Made by a program: the position numbers and the translations under genes. A stretch of DNA of 64,000 bases from JADGGM01 sp027307005 (GTDB taxonomy: Bacteria; Gemmatimonadota; Gemmatimonadetes; Gemmatimonadales; Gemmatimonadaceae): NCBI GenBank assembly GCA_035455745.1, contig DATIEP010000088.1:145098-209097 (forward strand), in the 5' to 3' direction. The notes below the pieces were generated by a model. The model did no database searches. It was not told the DNA's origin and was given only the letters and a program-made list of their open reading frames with translations. This document shows, in pieces, positions 46,439 to 58,264 of this stretch. Within the stretch, counting starts at the first letter, position 1; each line of letters begins with the position of its first letter.

Positions 46439-47192
46439 CCAGCACCTCGACCAGCTCGCGCGCCGCACGCTCGCCGGTGAGCTGCAGGAAATAGCTCTCC
46501 AGGTCGTGCTGGCCTAACGAGGCGGCGGTCGCCATCAGCTCGCCCACCGTGCCCGACGCCCGAACGCGTCCGCCCTGAATGATCGCGATGCGGTCGCACA
46601 CGTCCTCGGCGATCTCGAGGGTGTGCGTGGACATGAGGATGGTGTGTCCGCGCCGCGTGTACTCGCGAAACAGGTCTTTGAGGATGCGCGCCGCCTTGGG
46701 ATCGAGCCCCACCATCGGCTCGTCGACCACGATCACCTCGGGGCGATGCAGAAACGCGCTGGCGATGATGAGCTTCTGCCGCATGCCGTGGCTGTAGCTC
46801 TCGACCAGTTCGTGCTTCCACTCCGAGAGATCGAACAGCGCGAGCAGCTCATCCATGCGCCGGTCGACGGCCGCGCCATCCTGGCTGTACAAGCCGGCGA
46901 CGAATCGCAGAAACTCGGCGCCGCTCAACTTCTCGTAGATGAATGGACGGTCGGGGATGTAGCCGAGCTTCGCCTTCGCCGCGGTGGGGTTGGCGGTGAT
47001 GTCGATGCCGCCGATGCGGACGGTGCCGCTGGTCGGACGGAGGATGCCGGCAATCATGCGCAGCGTGGTCGTCTTGCCCGCTCCGTTAGGCCCGAGGAAG
47101 CCGAACAGCTCGCCGGCCGGCACCTCGAGGTCGAGCGCGTCCACGGCCGTGAAGGCGCCGTATCGCTTCGTGAGCCCGTGCAGCTGGATCAT
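46431..47192 (-). CDS. ABC transporter ATPase, 253 aa
   Basis: Complete ABC domain: Walker A GPNGAGKTT, Q-loop region (GYIPDRPFIYEKLSG), signature variant YSHGMRQKLIIASAFLHRP, Walker B VIVVDEPMVGLDP and H-loop STHTLE. It drives the permease encoded just downstream. ATG at 47192 overlaps the stop of the preceding gene (47189). Confidence 0.94.
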   Translation of the reverse strand: MIQLHGLTKRYGAFTAVDALDLEVPAGELFGFLGPNGAGKTTTLRMIAGILRPTSGTVRIGGIDITANPTAAKAKLGYIPDRPFIYEKLSGAEFLRFVAGLYSQDGAAVDRRMDELLALFDLSEWKHELVESYSHGMRQKLIIASAFLHRPEVIVVDEPMVGLDPKAARILKDLFREYTRRGHTILMSTHTLEIAEDVCDRIAIIQGGRVRASGTVGELMATAASLGQHDLESYFLQLTGERAARELVEVLDA

Positions 47193-48043
47193 GGAGTAGT
47201 GGAAGGAGTGGGTTCCGCCCGGACGTCGTGCGGCGTCGCGCGCGCCCAGTTGCTGTACGCCAACTCGTAGGCCGTCCGCCGCATCTGCATGCCGGGGATG
47301 GGGTCTGCCCACACCATGCGGCCGCTCTCGTCGATCCATCCCGTGAGGCGTCCGCCGTTCTGCTCCTCGATGTGCCAGGCGCGCACCGAATCCCGGTGCG
47401 CGACAATCCAGCGCCGCCCGGTCCGGTCGAACGTCGCACTGTCCGGCAGAACGAACAGCGACTCGGCCGTCACCGCGATCGTCGTCAGCGACGACGAATC
47501 GGTTGCCGGATCGAACACATCGTAGGTGAAGCGCTGCCCGACCTTCGGCCGGTCGCCTAACGCAATGACCATCGGCACCATCGTCGGCAGAAACAGCGGC
47601 GCCGCAAGCTTCACGCGCCGCGTGACCGGCCGCGCATCCTTGGCCGAAATGCTGAGCGACAACAGCGTGTCGTTCACGACCGTGCCGCAGGCCTTGTACG
47701 GCCCCGCGTCCGCGCCTAACTCGTAGCAGAAGCCGGTGAGCCGCAGCGCCCGCGTGAGCGACACCTCCAGACGCGCCGCGAACCGCGCGCCCCCGCTCGC
47801 ATCGGCAACCACGAAATCGGAGATGCGCACGCGCGTCTGCGACGTGTCGATCGTCGACGAGGCGAAGCCGATCTGGCTCGTACCGTCCGACACTTCGTAA
47901 TAGTCGGCCCCCGGCGACACGAAGAGCGCGGCGCGCGCCAACCGCGCCGCTTCGCCGCCCGAGAACTGTCGCCGCGCCAGCGTCACCAGCCCGCCCGCCC
48001 AGAGCGCCAGGATCGCGCCCGCTGCCATGACGCGCGGCCGCAT
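47189..48043 (-). CDS. Exported/membrane-anchored protein of unknown function, 284 aa
   Basis: ATG at 48043 gives a signal anchor (RVMAAGAILALWAGGLVTLARRQFSGG) followed by an all-beta extracytoplasmic domain (YYEVSDGTSQIGFASSTIDTSQTRVRISDFVVAD...). No family is recognised. Related genes beside ABC exporters sometimes carry a transglutaminase domain after such a segment; none is seen here. It sits between the macrodomain gene and the ABC ATPase, overlapping both, so it may be a periplasmic partner of the exporter. Confidence 0.65.
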   Translation of the reverse strand: MRPRVMAAGAILALWAGGLVTLARRQFSGGEAARLARAALFVSPGADYYEVSDGTSQIGFASSTIDTSQTRVRISDFVVADASGGARFAARLEVSLTRALRLTGFCYELGADAGPYKACGTVVNDTLLSLSISAKDARPVTRRVKLAAPLFLPTMVPMVIALGDRPKVGQRFTYDVFDPATDSSSLTTIAVTAESLFVLPDSATFDRTGRRWIVAHRDSVRAWHIEEQNGGRLTGWIDESGRMVWADPIPGMQMRRTAYELAYSNWARATPHDVRAEPTPSTTP

Positions 48044-48582
48044 CACCGCGCCGCCCTCGCGAGCGCCGACTGAAACACCTCGAGCTCCAGCGGCGACTCG
48101 ACGATGATGGTAATGCGCGATGGATACCGCATGCGCGCGACGTGCTGCGCCGCCACCGACGCCATGAGCGCGGCGCTGTCCTCGAGCATGAGATTGCCCG
48201 CGCCTAACCCGAACGGCGCGCACGCCAGATGCTCGATCTGCCAGTCGGCCGCGCGCTGCAACGCGCTGAGCAGCGCGCGGCGGACCCCGCCCTCGCTCAC
48301 CGACTCGCTGGCGCTCGACACCACCGCGCTCACCAGCAGCTCGACAGACAGGTCGCCCGCGCCCGTCACCACCGCCGAGCCGACGGCGAGCGCGTCCTGC
48401 GCGGTCAGCTGTTGCCGGAGACGCGGCCCACCGGCGTCCTCCAATCGGCGGAGCAGCGGCGTGGTCGCGCGCAACTCGTCAGTCACCGGCCAGGCAATGG
48501 CGTCGGCGGTCACGAAGGCGAGATCTTCGAAGCGCACCTCGATGGTTCGCTCGGCGGCCGCCGTTCGATCGCCGGCAGTCAC
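48043..48582 (-). CDS. Macro-domain-like protein, ~179 aa
   Basis: The sequence follows the macrodomain plan: IEVRFEDLAFVTADAIAWPVT, a Gly-containing loop (DAGGPRLRQQL), LAVGSAVVTGAGDL, an internal strand VSAVVSSASESVSEGGVRRALLSALQRA, and APFGLGAGNLMLEDSAALMASVAAQHV, where the ADP-ribose-binding Gly loop would lie. The canonical Asn at the first motif end is replaced (WPVTDEL), so binding or hydrolysis of ADP-ribose is not certain. Start is taken as the GTG at 48582 that overlaps the cutA stop; an ATG at 48606 is an alternative. Confidence 0.72.
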   Translation of the reverse strand: MTAGDRTAAAERTIEVRFEDLAFVTADAIAWPVTDELRATTPLLRRLEDAGGPRLRQQLTAQDALAVGSAVVTGAGDLSVELLVSAVVSSASESVSEGGVRRALLSALQRAADWQIEHLACAPFGLGAGNLMLEDSAALMASVAAQHVARMRYPSRITIIVESPLELEVFQSALARAAR

Positions 48583-48905
48583 GGCGAGGTTTCCTCGCCG
48601 ATCCATGCGAGGTAACGGTCGAGGCCGGTAACCACCGGCAGCGCGAGGAGCTCGGGCAGCTTGTACGGATGGAGCTCCGCGAACGCTCGTTCGATCTCGG
48701 GGAGCCGGTCGGCTCTCGTCTTGAGGACGACGACCACTTCATGCTCATCGGCGAGCTTGCCTTCCCACCGATAGAGAGAGCGCGCGCCGGGGAGAAGCGT
48801 GCCGCACGCGACGACCCGGCGGTCGAGGAGCGCGCGGATGAGGCTCACGGCGTCGTCGTCGCTCGAGACGGTGGTCAGCACGACCAGGGCGTCCGGATGC
48901 GGCAT
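48579..48905 (-). CDS. cutA: CutA1-family protein, 108 aa
   Basis: Small trimeric ferredoxin-like fold: LVVLTTVSSDDDAVSLIRALLDRRVVACGTLLPGARSLYRWEGKLADEHEVVVVLKTRAD, ending HPYKLPELLALPVVTGLDRYLAWI. All family landmarks (AC, S-x-Y-x-W-x-G, E, K-T, HPY-x-x-P) are present. CutA is linked to divalent cation tolerance though its molecular role is debated. It is the first gene of a five-gene overlapping unit. Confidence 0.93.
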   Translation of the reverse strand: MPHPDALVVLTTVSSDDDAVSLIRALLDRRVVACGTLLPGARSLYRWEGKLADEHEVVVVLKTRADRLPEIERAFAELHPYKLPELLALPVVTGLDRYLAWIGEETSP

Positions 48906-49140
48906 GCTGGTTTCACGGAGTAGACGGTACGACGGCAGGACAGTGGATCGCCGTGCGGGAATCTAAGCGGCCAGGCGGTTTCCGTCTCGACTGCCGCGGA
49001 ACCGGTTGGACGTCCGCTTAAGGACGACCGAGCACGCGATCCGCAAACGACTTACGCGATTCTCGCGACCACCCGCGCGCGTCGCAGGGCGTCGCGGCGA
49101 TGCGCGGGTTCTTGACGCCGGCGCCGGTCCTCCCCATCTT

Positions 49141-49172
49141 CACCTAGACATCTATGCCTAGCAGGTTAGGTG
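49141..49172. promoter_or_regulatory. Inverted repeat upstream of padR (candidate operator)
   Basis: CACCTA (49141-49146) and TAGGTG (49167-49172) form a 6-bp inverted repeat around an AT-rich centre, ending five bases before the GTG of the PadR gene. PadR repressors usually bind imperfect palindromes in their own promoter, so it may be its operator. The sequence also contains GTTAGGT, a near-copy of the dispersed 7-mer. Confidence 0.4.
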
Positions 49173-49176
49173 ACGC

Positions 49177-49512
49177 GTGCCGACGAGCAAGAACGACGTC
49201 CTCCAGGGCACCCTCGATCTCCTCGTGCTCCGCACGCTCGACGTGCGCGGCGCGCTCCACGGCTACGCCATCACGCAGCACATCCAGCGCGGGTCCGCCG
49301 ATCGCCTCCGCGTCGAAGAGGGATCGCTGTATCCGGCGTTGCACCGTATGGAGCAGGCGGGGTGGATTCGCGGCCGCTGGGGCACCACCGAGAAAAACCG
49401 GCAGGCCCGGTTCTACACCATCACGGCGGCCGGCCGCCGCCAGCTCGACGCGGAGCAGGAGAGCTGGGAGCGCCTAACGGACGGGGTGAGCCGGCTGCTG
49501 CGATTCGCCTGA
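49177..49512 (+). CDS. PadR-family transcriptional regulator, 111 aa
   Basis: The winged helix protein has GTLDLLVLRTLDVRGALHGYAITQHI, the PadR N-terminal helices, then VEEGSLYPALHRMEQAGWIRGRW (recognition helix and wing) and YTITAAGRRQLDAEQESW. GTG at 49177 follows the inverted repeat. It sits 39 bases upstream of a large ADOP permease, and PadR-ADOP pairs are a repeated arrangement in Acidobacteria-like genomes; it likely represses that gene. Confidence 0.93.
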   Translation: MPTSKNDVLQGTLDLLVLRTLDVRGALHGYAITQHIQRGSADRLRVEEGSLYPALHRMEQAGWIRGRWGTTEKNRQARFYTITAAGRRQLDAEQESWERLTDGVSRLLRFA

Positions 49513-49551
49513 CCGACCGCTGCCACTGATATACCGACGCCGGAGCGTCCC

Positions 49552-52248
49552 ATGTCGTGGTTCCAACGCTTCATCAACACCGTGCGCGGCCGCACCCTGT
49601 CGCAGGACCTCGACCGCGAGATCGCCTTCCACCTCGCCGAACGCAGCGATGATCTCGCGTCGCGGGGCATGGATACCGACGACGCGACACTCGAGGCCCG
49701 CCGCCGTTTCGGGAATCGGACCGTCCACACCGAGCAGGCGCGCGACCGCGATGTCCTGCTGTGGCTCGAGTCCCTCCTCGCCGACACGCGCTACGCGATA
49801 CGAAGCCTCGTGGCGAATCCGGGGTTCACCACCGTGGCGGTCGTGTCGCTTGCGTTAGGACTGGGCGCCAACACGGCGATCTTCTCGCTCGCCAACGCCG
49901 TGGTCCTGCGGTCGCTGCCGGTGCGCGATCCGGGTCAGCTCGTGCTCCTGGACATCCGCGACAAGCAGCACGCGGCCGAGGCGGGGGACCCGTACTTCAC
50001 GAACCCCATCTGGGAGGAAATACGGGATCACACGCACGTGTTCTCCGGTTCGTTTGCGTACGCGAACCGCGCCTTCGACCTGGCGAACGGCGGCATCGTC
50101 CGGCGTGCGAACGGCGCCGTGGTGAGCGGCGCATTCTTTCACGTGCTCGGCGTGCAGGCTGTCGCCGGGCGACTGCTCGACCGGAGCGACGATGTGCGGG
50201 GATGCGGCGGTGTCGCCGTCGTGAGCGGCGGGTTTGCCGACCGGGAGCTCGGTGGAGCGGCGCGTGCTGTCGGGCGCACGCTCTCGCTCGACGGGCATCC
50301 CGTGCCGATCATCGGCGTCGCCGATCCGCGGTTCTTCGGCATCGAAGTGGGCCGCAAGGCCGACGTGTTCGTGCCGCTCTGCATGGTCAATGTGTTCGAT
50401 GGGGCGCACGCACTCGACGAGCGCTCGCGGTGGTACCTCGAGGTGATGGGACGCGCGCCGGGCATGACGCCGGAGGACGTGGGCGCCCGTCTATCGGCGG
50501 CATCGTCGGCGATCTTTCAAGCCACGCTTCCATCCGGCTGGTCGAAAGCCAATCAGGCGAACTACCTGTCCCAAATGGTTGCCGCAGTTCCCGGAGCCGG
50601 CGGCCTGTCCGAGCTGCGACACCAGTATGCGCACGCGCTGTGGCTGCTCATGGCGGCCGTCGCTGTCGTCTTGATCATTGCCTGCGAGAACATCGCCAAC
50701 TTGCTGCTGGCGCGCGGTGCGGTTCGACAGCACGAGATTGCGATTCGACTCTCGCTCGGCGCGGGGCGCGGACGCGTCATTCGTCAGCTCCTGTGTGAGA
50801 GCCTCTTCCTCGCGCTGATCGGCGCGGCGTTGGGCGCCGTCTTCGCGCGTTGGGCGGACCGCGTGATCGTGGCCTGGATCTCGACGCGGCACCAGCCGGC
50901 GCTGCTGGACATGGCCATCGATTGGCGCGTGCTCGGCTTCACGATCATCGCTGCGTTAGTCACCGCCGCGCTGTTCGGATTGCTCCCCGCGTGGCGTGCG
51001 ACGCGTGTCGACCCGCAGACCATCATGAAGTCTGGTGGACGGGGCATGACGGGCCATCACCGTCAACGCTTGAGCCGACCGCTCGTAGCCGCGCAACTGG
51101 CGCTGTCGCTGGCGCTCGTCACCGGCGCAGGACTCTTGCTCGTGACCTTTCGAAATCTCGATGCGGTGAACCCGGGATTCCGTCGCGAGGGGGTTTACAT
51201 CGTGCAGACCGATTTCGCGCACGCCGCGTCCGACACTGCCCGACTTCCCGCGATGGAGCGCGACGTCCTGGACCGCCTCGGCGCGCTTCCAGGAGTGCGG
51301 AGCGCGAGCCAGTCCGCGTTCACTCCGATGAGCGGTGCCGGCTGGAACGAGTACATTCTGACGGCCGGGTATGTCGTGCACGATGCCCGGGATTCGCTCG
51401 CCTATTTCAATGCGGTGAGCGAGAATTTCTTCTCGACGATGGGTACAGCCCTCTTGTCGGGCCGCACGTTCCGCGCGGGCGACAACGAGTCTCCGGTGAC
51501 CCCGGCGATCGTGACGCGCACCATGGCCCGTCGCTTTTTCGGAGTCGACAACCCGCTCGGCCGCACATTCCGGACGCCGGTGGCCGACTCGACGTCGCCG
51601 CCGTACGAGATCATCGGCGTCGTGGGCGACAGCAAGTACAACAAACTGGATGAGCAGACGAGCCCCATCGTCTACCTCCCGTTAGGCGCGAGGTCCAGCA
51701 TTCAGGGCTGGACCCAGTGGAACTACGAGCTCCGCAGCGATCTGCCCATCTCGAGCATTCTTCCCGCGGCGCGTGACGCGATCGCCGCGGTGAGCCCGTC
51801 GATCGAGCTCGATGCGACCACCATATCGGCGCAGATCGAATCGACGCTGGCGCGTCCCCGTCTCCTGGCGACCCTGTCCAGTTTCTTCGGTGCGCTCGCG
51901 CTCGTGCTCGCCGTGATCGGCCTCTACGGCACGCTGGCGTATGACGTCGCGCGGCGCCGCAACGAAATCGGCATTCGCATGGCGCTCGGTGCTGCCTGGC
52001 GCGACGTCGTGCGCCTCGTGCTCGGCGATGCCGGCAGGATCATCATCGCCGGAATCGTCGTGGGTGCTGTGCTTTCGCTTGCCGGATCGCACCTCGTGTC
52101 GTCGTTGCTGTTTGGCGTGGCGCCGCAGGACCTGCGCACACTCGTCGGCGCCGTCCTGGTGCTCCTGTGCACCGCGCTCATCGCCACGATGCTCCCGGCC
52201 TGGCGCGCGGCTCGAACCCATCCGGCGGAGGCGCTGCGAGACGAATGA
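49552..52248 (+). CDS. ADOP-type MacB/FtsX permease with prefix domain, 898 aa
   Basis: It has the ADOP N-terminal prefix (RTLSQDLDREIAFHLAERSDDL...EARRRFGN) followed by two MacB-PCD/FtsX units: YAIRSLVANPGFTTVAVVSLALGLGANTAIFSLANAVVLRSLP; AVVLIIACENIANLLLARGAVRQHEIAIRLSLGA; and the last block ALVLAVIGLYGTLAYDVARRRNEIGIRMALGA. No ATPase is fused, so it needs a partner or works with mechanotransmission alone. Under PadR control by position. Confidence 0.92.
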   Translation: MSWFQRFINTVRGRTLSQDLDREIAFHLAERSDDLASRGMDTDDATLEARRRFGNRTVHTEQARDRDVLLWLESLLADTRYAIRSLVANPGFTTVAVVSLALGLGANTAIFSLANAVVLRSLPVRDPGQLVLLDIRDKQHAAEAGDPYFTNPIWEEIRDHTHVFSGSFAYANRAFDLANGGIVRRANGAVVSGAFFHVLGVQAVAGRLLDRSDDVRGCGGVAVVSGGFADRELGGAARAVGRTLSLDGHPVPIIGVADPRFFGIEVGRKADVFVPLCMVNVFDGAHALDERSRWYLEVMGRAPGMTPEDVGARLSAASSAIFQATLPSGWSKANQANYLSQMVAAVPGAGGLSELRHQYAHALWLLMAAVAVVLIIACENIANLLLARGAVRQHEIAIRLSLGAGRGRVIRQLLCESLFLALIGAALGAVFARWADRVIVAWISTRHQPALLDMAIDWRVLGFTIIAALVTAALFGLLPAWRATRVDPQTIMKSGGRGMTGHHRQRLSRPLVAAQLALSLALVTGAGLLLVTFRNLDAVNPGFRREGVYIVQTDFAHAASDTARLPAMERDVLDRLGALPGVRSASQSAFTPMSGAGWNEYILTAGYVVHDARDSLAYFNAVSENFFSTMGTALLSGRTFRAGDNESPVTPAIVTRTMARRFFGVDNPLGRTFRTPVADSTSPPYEIIGVVGDSKYNKLDEQTSPIVYLPLGARSSIQGWTQWNYELRSDLPISSILPAARDAIAAVSPSIELDATTISAQIESTLARPRLLATLSSFFGALALVLAVIGLYGTLAYDVARRRNEIGIRMALGAAWRDVVRLVLGDAGRIIIAGIVVGAVLSLAGSHLVSSLLFGVAPQDLRTLVGAVLVLLCTALIATMLPAWRAARTHPAEALRDE

Positions 52249-52317
52249 CCGCCCTCCGGCGAGGCGAATGACGCGCCGCTTGTAACGCGGCTTGCGGACG
52301 GTCAGTTTTCACGGGTT

Positions 52318-55236
<2,919 letters not shown>

Positions 55237-55257
55237 TGATCGCTCGTCTGATTCCCG

Positions 55258-55965
55258 ATGCTCGAGGCGAGTGCCGATGAGCGCTTCCATCGCGTAATGG
55301 TTTCGATCCTCGACATCATTGGCCCGATCATGGTCGGTCCCTCGTCGTCGCACACGGCGGGGGCGTGCCGCATCGGGCTGCTCACCCGGATGCTCGTCGG
55401 CGGCACGCCCGAACGCGCGCGCATCGAGCTGCACGGCTCGTTCGCCCGCACCGGCGAAGGGCACGGCACCGACAAGGCGATCGCGGGCGGCCTGTTAGGC
55501 ATGCGCCCCGACGACGAGCGCCTGCGCGATGCCCTCGACATCATGGAGCGCGAAGGCCTCGACTATGCGTTCGAGAAGACGTCGCTCGACGATGACGCGC
55601 ACCCCAACACGACGCGGATCGCGGCGCTCCACGCGGGATTCGAAGTCGTCGTCGTCGGCTCCTCGTTAGGCGCGGGCCGCATCCGGCTCACCGAAGTCGA
55701 CGGCTTCCCCGTCGACATCTCCGGCAGCCTGCCCACGCTCGTGCTCGTCGCCGAAGACCGGCCGGGATCCGTTGCGCGCATCGCCGGCGTCCTGGCCGAG
55801 GAGCGCATCAACCTCGCCACCATGCGCGTGACGCGAAAGGAGCGCGGCGGCGACGCCTTCATGGTCATCGAGCTCGATGACGCGCCGAGCGCCGACGCGA
55901 CGAGCCGCATCGGCGCGCTCGAGTGGGTGCGCTGGGTGCGCGCGCTCCAGAAGGTCGGAGCCTAA
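55258..55965 (+). CDS. sdaAB: L-serine dehydratase, beta subunit (with ACT domain)
   Basis: The signature ILDIIGPIMVGPSSSHTAGACRIG opens the domain and a regulatory ACT domain closes it (TLVLVAEDRPGSVARIAGVLAEERINLATMRV). With the alpha subunit it converts L-serine to pyruvate and ammonia. ATG at 55258 is used; ATG at 55297 nearer the family start is an alternative. The TAA stop lies in a GCCTAAC element (55960-55966), four bases before the next ATG. Confidence 0.93.
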   Translation: MLEASADERFHRVMVSILDIIGPIMVGPSSSHTAGACRIGLLTRMLVGGTPERARIELHGSFARTGEGHGTDKAIAGGLLGMRPDDERLRDALDIMEREGLDYAFEKTSLDDDAHPNTTRIAALHAGFEVVVVGSSLGAGRIRLTEVDGFPVDISGSLPTLVLVAEDRPGSVARIAGVLAEERINLATMRVTRKERGGDAFMVIELDDAPSADATSRIGALEWVRWVRALQKVGA

Positions 55966-55969
55966 CGCA

Positions 55970-56854
55970 ATGTTCCGGTCGCTCGCCGATGCGATCCAGG
56001 CCGCCGGGTCGCGCCGCATGTCGCTCGCCGACCTCGCGCTCGAGGCCGAGGCGAAGGATCAGGGGCGGAATCGCGCCGATATTCTCGCCGCCCTCGAGCG
56101 CGCGCTCCGCGTGATGCGCGGCGCGGTGTCCCGCGGTCTGGAAGGCGATCTGCACTCCGCCTCCGGGCTCGTCGGCGGCGACGCCGCAAAGCTGCGCACG
56201 AGCCGCGACGGCCCGCTCGCCAACACAGCGTTTCACGAGATCCTGGCGCGCGCGCTCGCCGTGCAGGAAGTGAATGCGGCCATGGGCGTCATCGTCGCCG
56301 CGCCTACCGCAGGCGGCGCGGGCGTCCTGCCGGCGGTGCTCACGGGTCTCGCCGATGCGCGGGGAATCGACGACGCGCGCGTCGTGAGCGCGCTCGCCAC
56401 CGCGGGCCTCATCGGCGCCGTCATCGCCGAGCGCGCGTCGCTCTCCGGAGCGGAAGGCGGATGCCAGGCCGAAACCGGCGCTGCCGCCGCGATGGCAGCC
56501 GGGTCGGGCGTCGAGCTGCTCGGCGGGACCCCCGTCCAGGTTGGACACGGCGTCGCGCTCACCCTGCAAGGCATGCTCGGCCTCGTTTGCGATCCGTTGG
56601 GCGGACTCGTCGAGCTCCCGTGCGTGTTTCGGAATGCGACGGGATCCGCCATCGCGCTCGCCGGCATCGAGATGGCGCTCGCCCGCATCAGGTTCGCGAT
56701 TCCCGTCGATGAAGTCATCGACACCATGGGCGAGATCGGACGCGCGATGGACGTGCGCTACCGCGAGACCGCGGGCGGCGGGCTCGCCGCGACGCCCACC
56801 GGCCGCCGACTCGCCCGCGAGCGTCTCATACAGATTCGCCGCTCGACGCACTGA
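55970..56854 (+). CDS. sdaAA: L-serine dehydratase, alpha subunit (iron-sulfur)
   Basis: 294 aa with the [4Fe-4S] Cys ligands spaced as in the family: GGCQAETG, GLVCDPLGG and LVELPCVFRN. APTAGGAGVLPAVL is the substrate-side loop. The cluster makes the enzyme oxygen-sensitive, which suggests use under low oxygen or protection in vivo. Co-transcribed with the beta subunit. The 189-base region after the stop has no gene. Confidence 0.94.
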   Translation: MFRSLADAIQAAGSRRMSLADLALEAEAKDQGRNRADILAALERALRVMRGAVSRGLEGDLHSASGLVGGDAAKLRTSRDGPLANTAFHEILARALAVQEVNAAMGVIVAAPTAGGAGVLPAVLTGLADARGIDDARVVSALATAGLIGAVIAERASLSGAEGGCQAETGAAAAMAAGSGVELLGGTPVQVGHGVALTLQGMLGLVCDPLGGLVELPCVFRNATGSAIALAGIEMALARIRFAIPVDEVIDTMGEIGRAMDVRYRETAGGGLAATPTGRRLARERLIQIRRSTH

Positions 56855-57043
56855 TCGGCGTCTGTTGGCGGGTCGCCGATGCAAGTATCTTCCCGCGTAG
56901 GGGATGGACTTCGTATGAAACGCCGTTCGCGCCGCCTGCGTACGGTGAAAGAGACGGAGCCCATGTCCGCGTTGCGAACAGGCATCACGGTGCACGGTGC
57001 TCGCGCTGCCAGACTCCGTCCCACGACCCCGAGTCAACGGCCC

Positions 57044-57448
57044 ATGGTCACCAAAGAAGAGATTGAAGACTTCCTCGACCGGCTAGGAATAGATGGCGCG
57101 ACCCACGCGGAGATTCATCCGGGCATGTGGATCGTGCGTCCCGGCGGCGAGCTCGACGCCGATGTGGTGGTCCACTATTCACCACCGGTGCTCTTGCTTC
57201 GCATGAAGGTGATGGACCTGCCCAAAAATGCGCATGCGGGCGCAACGCTGTCGCGCCGCCTGCTCGAGCTCAACGCCAGCGAGTTGGTGCACGGCTCGTA
57301 CGGCATCGAAGGCAATGCCGTCGTGCTCACCGAGGCGATGGAGCTGTCGCACCTGGATTACGAGGAATTTCTCGCGGCATACGAATCCATGACGCTTGCG
57401 CTGGCGTCCCACCTGCGCGAGCTCGCGCCGTACCGAGAGGATCGGTGA
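57044..57448 (+). CDS. CesT/YbjN-like chaperone-fold protein, 134 aa
   Basis: ATG at 57044 gives MVTKEEIEDFLDRLGID and a single alpha-beta domain of the type III-secretion-chaperone/YbjN fold: MWIVRPGGELDADVVVHYSPPVLLLRMKVMDLP, LSRRLLELNASELVHGSYGIEGNAVVLTEAMEL and a final long helix. Such stand-alone proteins bind partners as dimers. It lies three bases upstream of pspA and may assist it. Longer upstream starts in the same frame are possible but give only a basic leader. Confidence 0.7.
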   Translation: MVTKEEIEDFLDRLGIDGATHAEIHPGMWIVRPGGELDADVVVHYSPPVLLLRMKVMDLPKNAHAGATLSRRLLELNASELVHGSYGIEGNAVVLTEAMELSHLDYEEFLAAYESMTLALASHLRELAPYREDR

Positions 57449-57451
57449 ACC

Positions 57452-58264
57452 ATGGGTCTTTTCGACCGTCTTTCATCGCTGATCAAATCCAACATCAACG
57501 ATCTCATCTCCTCGGCGGAAAACCCCGAGAAGATGTTGAATCAGATTTTGATCGACATGCGTTCGCAGCTCGCCAAGGCCAAGCAGCAAGTGGCGGCGGC
57601 GATCGCCGACGAGCGCCGTTTGCGCGACCAGGTCGACAGCGAATATAAGGAAGGGCAGGAGTGGGAGCGGCGCGCGATGCTCGCCGTGCAGGAAGGCCGT
57701 GACGATCTCGCCAAGCAGGCGCTGCTGCGCCAGAACGAGCACTCGTCTCACGCGCAACAGTTGGAGGCGACGTGGCAGGCGCATCAGGCGGAGACGGAGA
57801 AGCTCAAGAATTCGCTCCGTGATCTCAACGACAAAATCGAAGAGGCCAAGCGCAAGAAGAACCTGCTCATCGCGCGGCAGAAGCGCGCCGAGGCGCAGAA
57901 ACAGATCCAGCAGACGATGTCGTCGATGTCGGAGAAGTCTGCGTTCGAGGCGTTCGAGCGGATGGAAGCGAAAATCGAAGACAACGAGCGCCGCATGCTG
58001 GCCAACGCCGAGATCGATGAAGAGTTCAGCGGCGACCGCCTAACGAAAGACTTCAAGGTGCTCGAGAAGGGCGCGGTGACCAACAACGCCGATGCGCAGC
58101 TGCTCGCGCTCAAGCAAAAGATGGGCATGCTGCCGCAGGGCGCGCCGGCGCAGAACAGGCAGCTCGGCACGGGCGGCAACAACGGGCCGGCCGAAGAAAC
58201 GGTGCACGCGGAAATCGAAGACGATCACGGCAGCGCACCCGGGGAGGGCAAGAAACCGGCGTGA
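57452..58264 (+). CDS. pspA: PspA/IM30-family membrane-stress protein
   Basis: 270-aa ESCRT-III-like protein: MGLFDRLSSLIKSNINDLISSAENPEKMLNQILIDM is the amphipathic N-terminus, then a long coiled coil (LRDQVDSEYKEGQEWERRAMLAV...KLKNSLRDLNDKIEEAKRKKN). The acidic Gly-rich tail (about 45 residues) is longer than in E. coli PspA. It should coat and protect damaged membranes. Its end overlaps the GTG of the PerM gene (GTGA). Confidence 0.93.
   Translation: MGLFDRLSSLIKSNINDLISSAENPEKMLNQILIDMRSQLAKAKQQVAAAIADERRLRDQVDSEYKEGQEWERRAMLAVQEGRDDLAKQALLRQNEHSSHAQQLEATWQAHQAETEKLKNSLRDLNDKIEEAKRKKNLLIARQKRAEAQKQIQQTMSSMSEKSAFEAFERMEAKIEDNERRMLANAEIDEEFSGDRLTKDFKVLEKGAVTNNADAQLLALKQKMGMLPQGAPAQNRQLGTGGNNGPAEETVHAEIEDDHGSAPGEGKKPA

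Noticed and set aside
48906..49176. Search for a small gene or RNA in the 271-base divergent region
   Set aside because: No codon-biased frame or hairpin with T-run; only the inverted repeat next to padR is notable.
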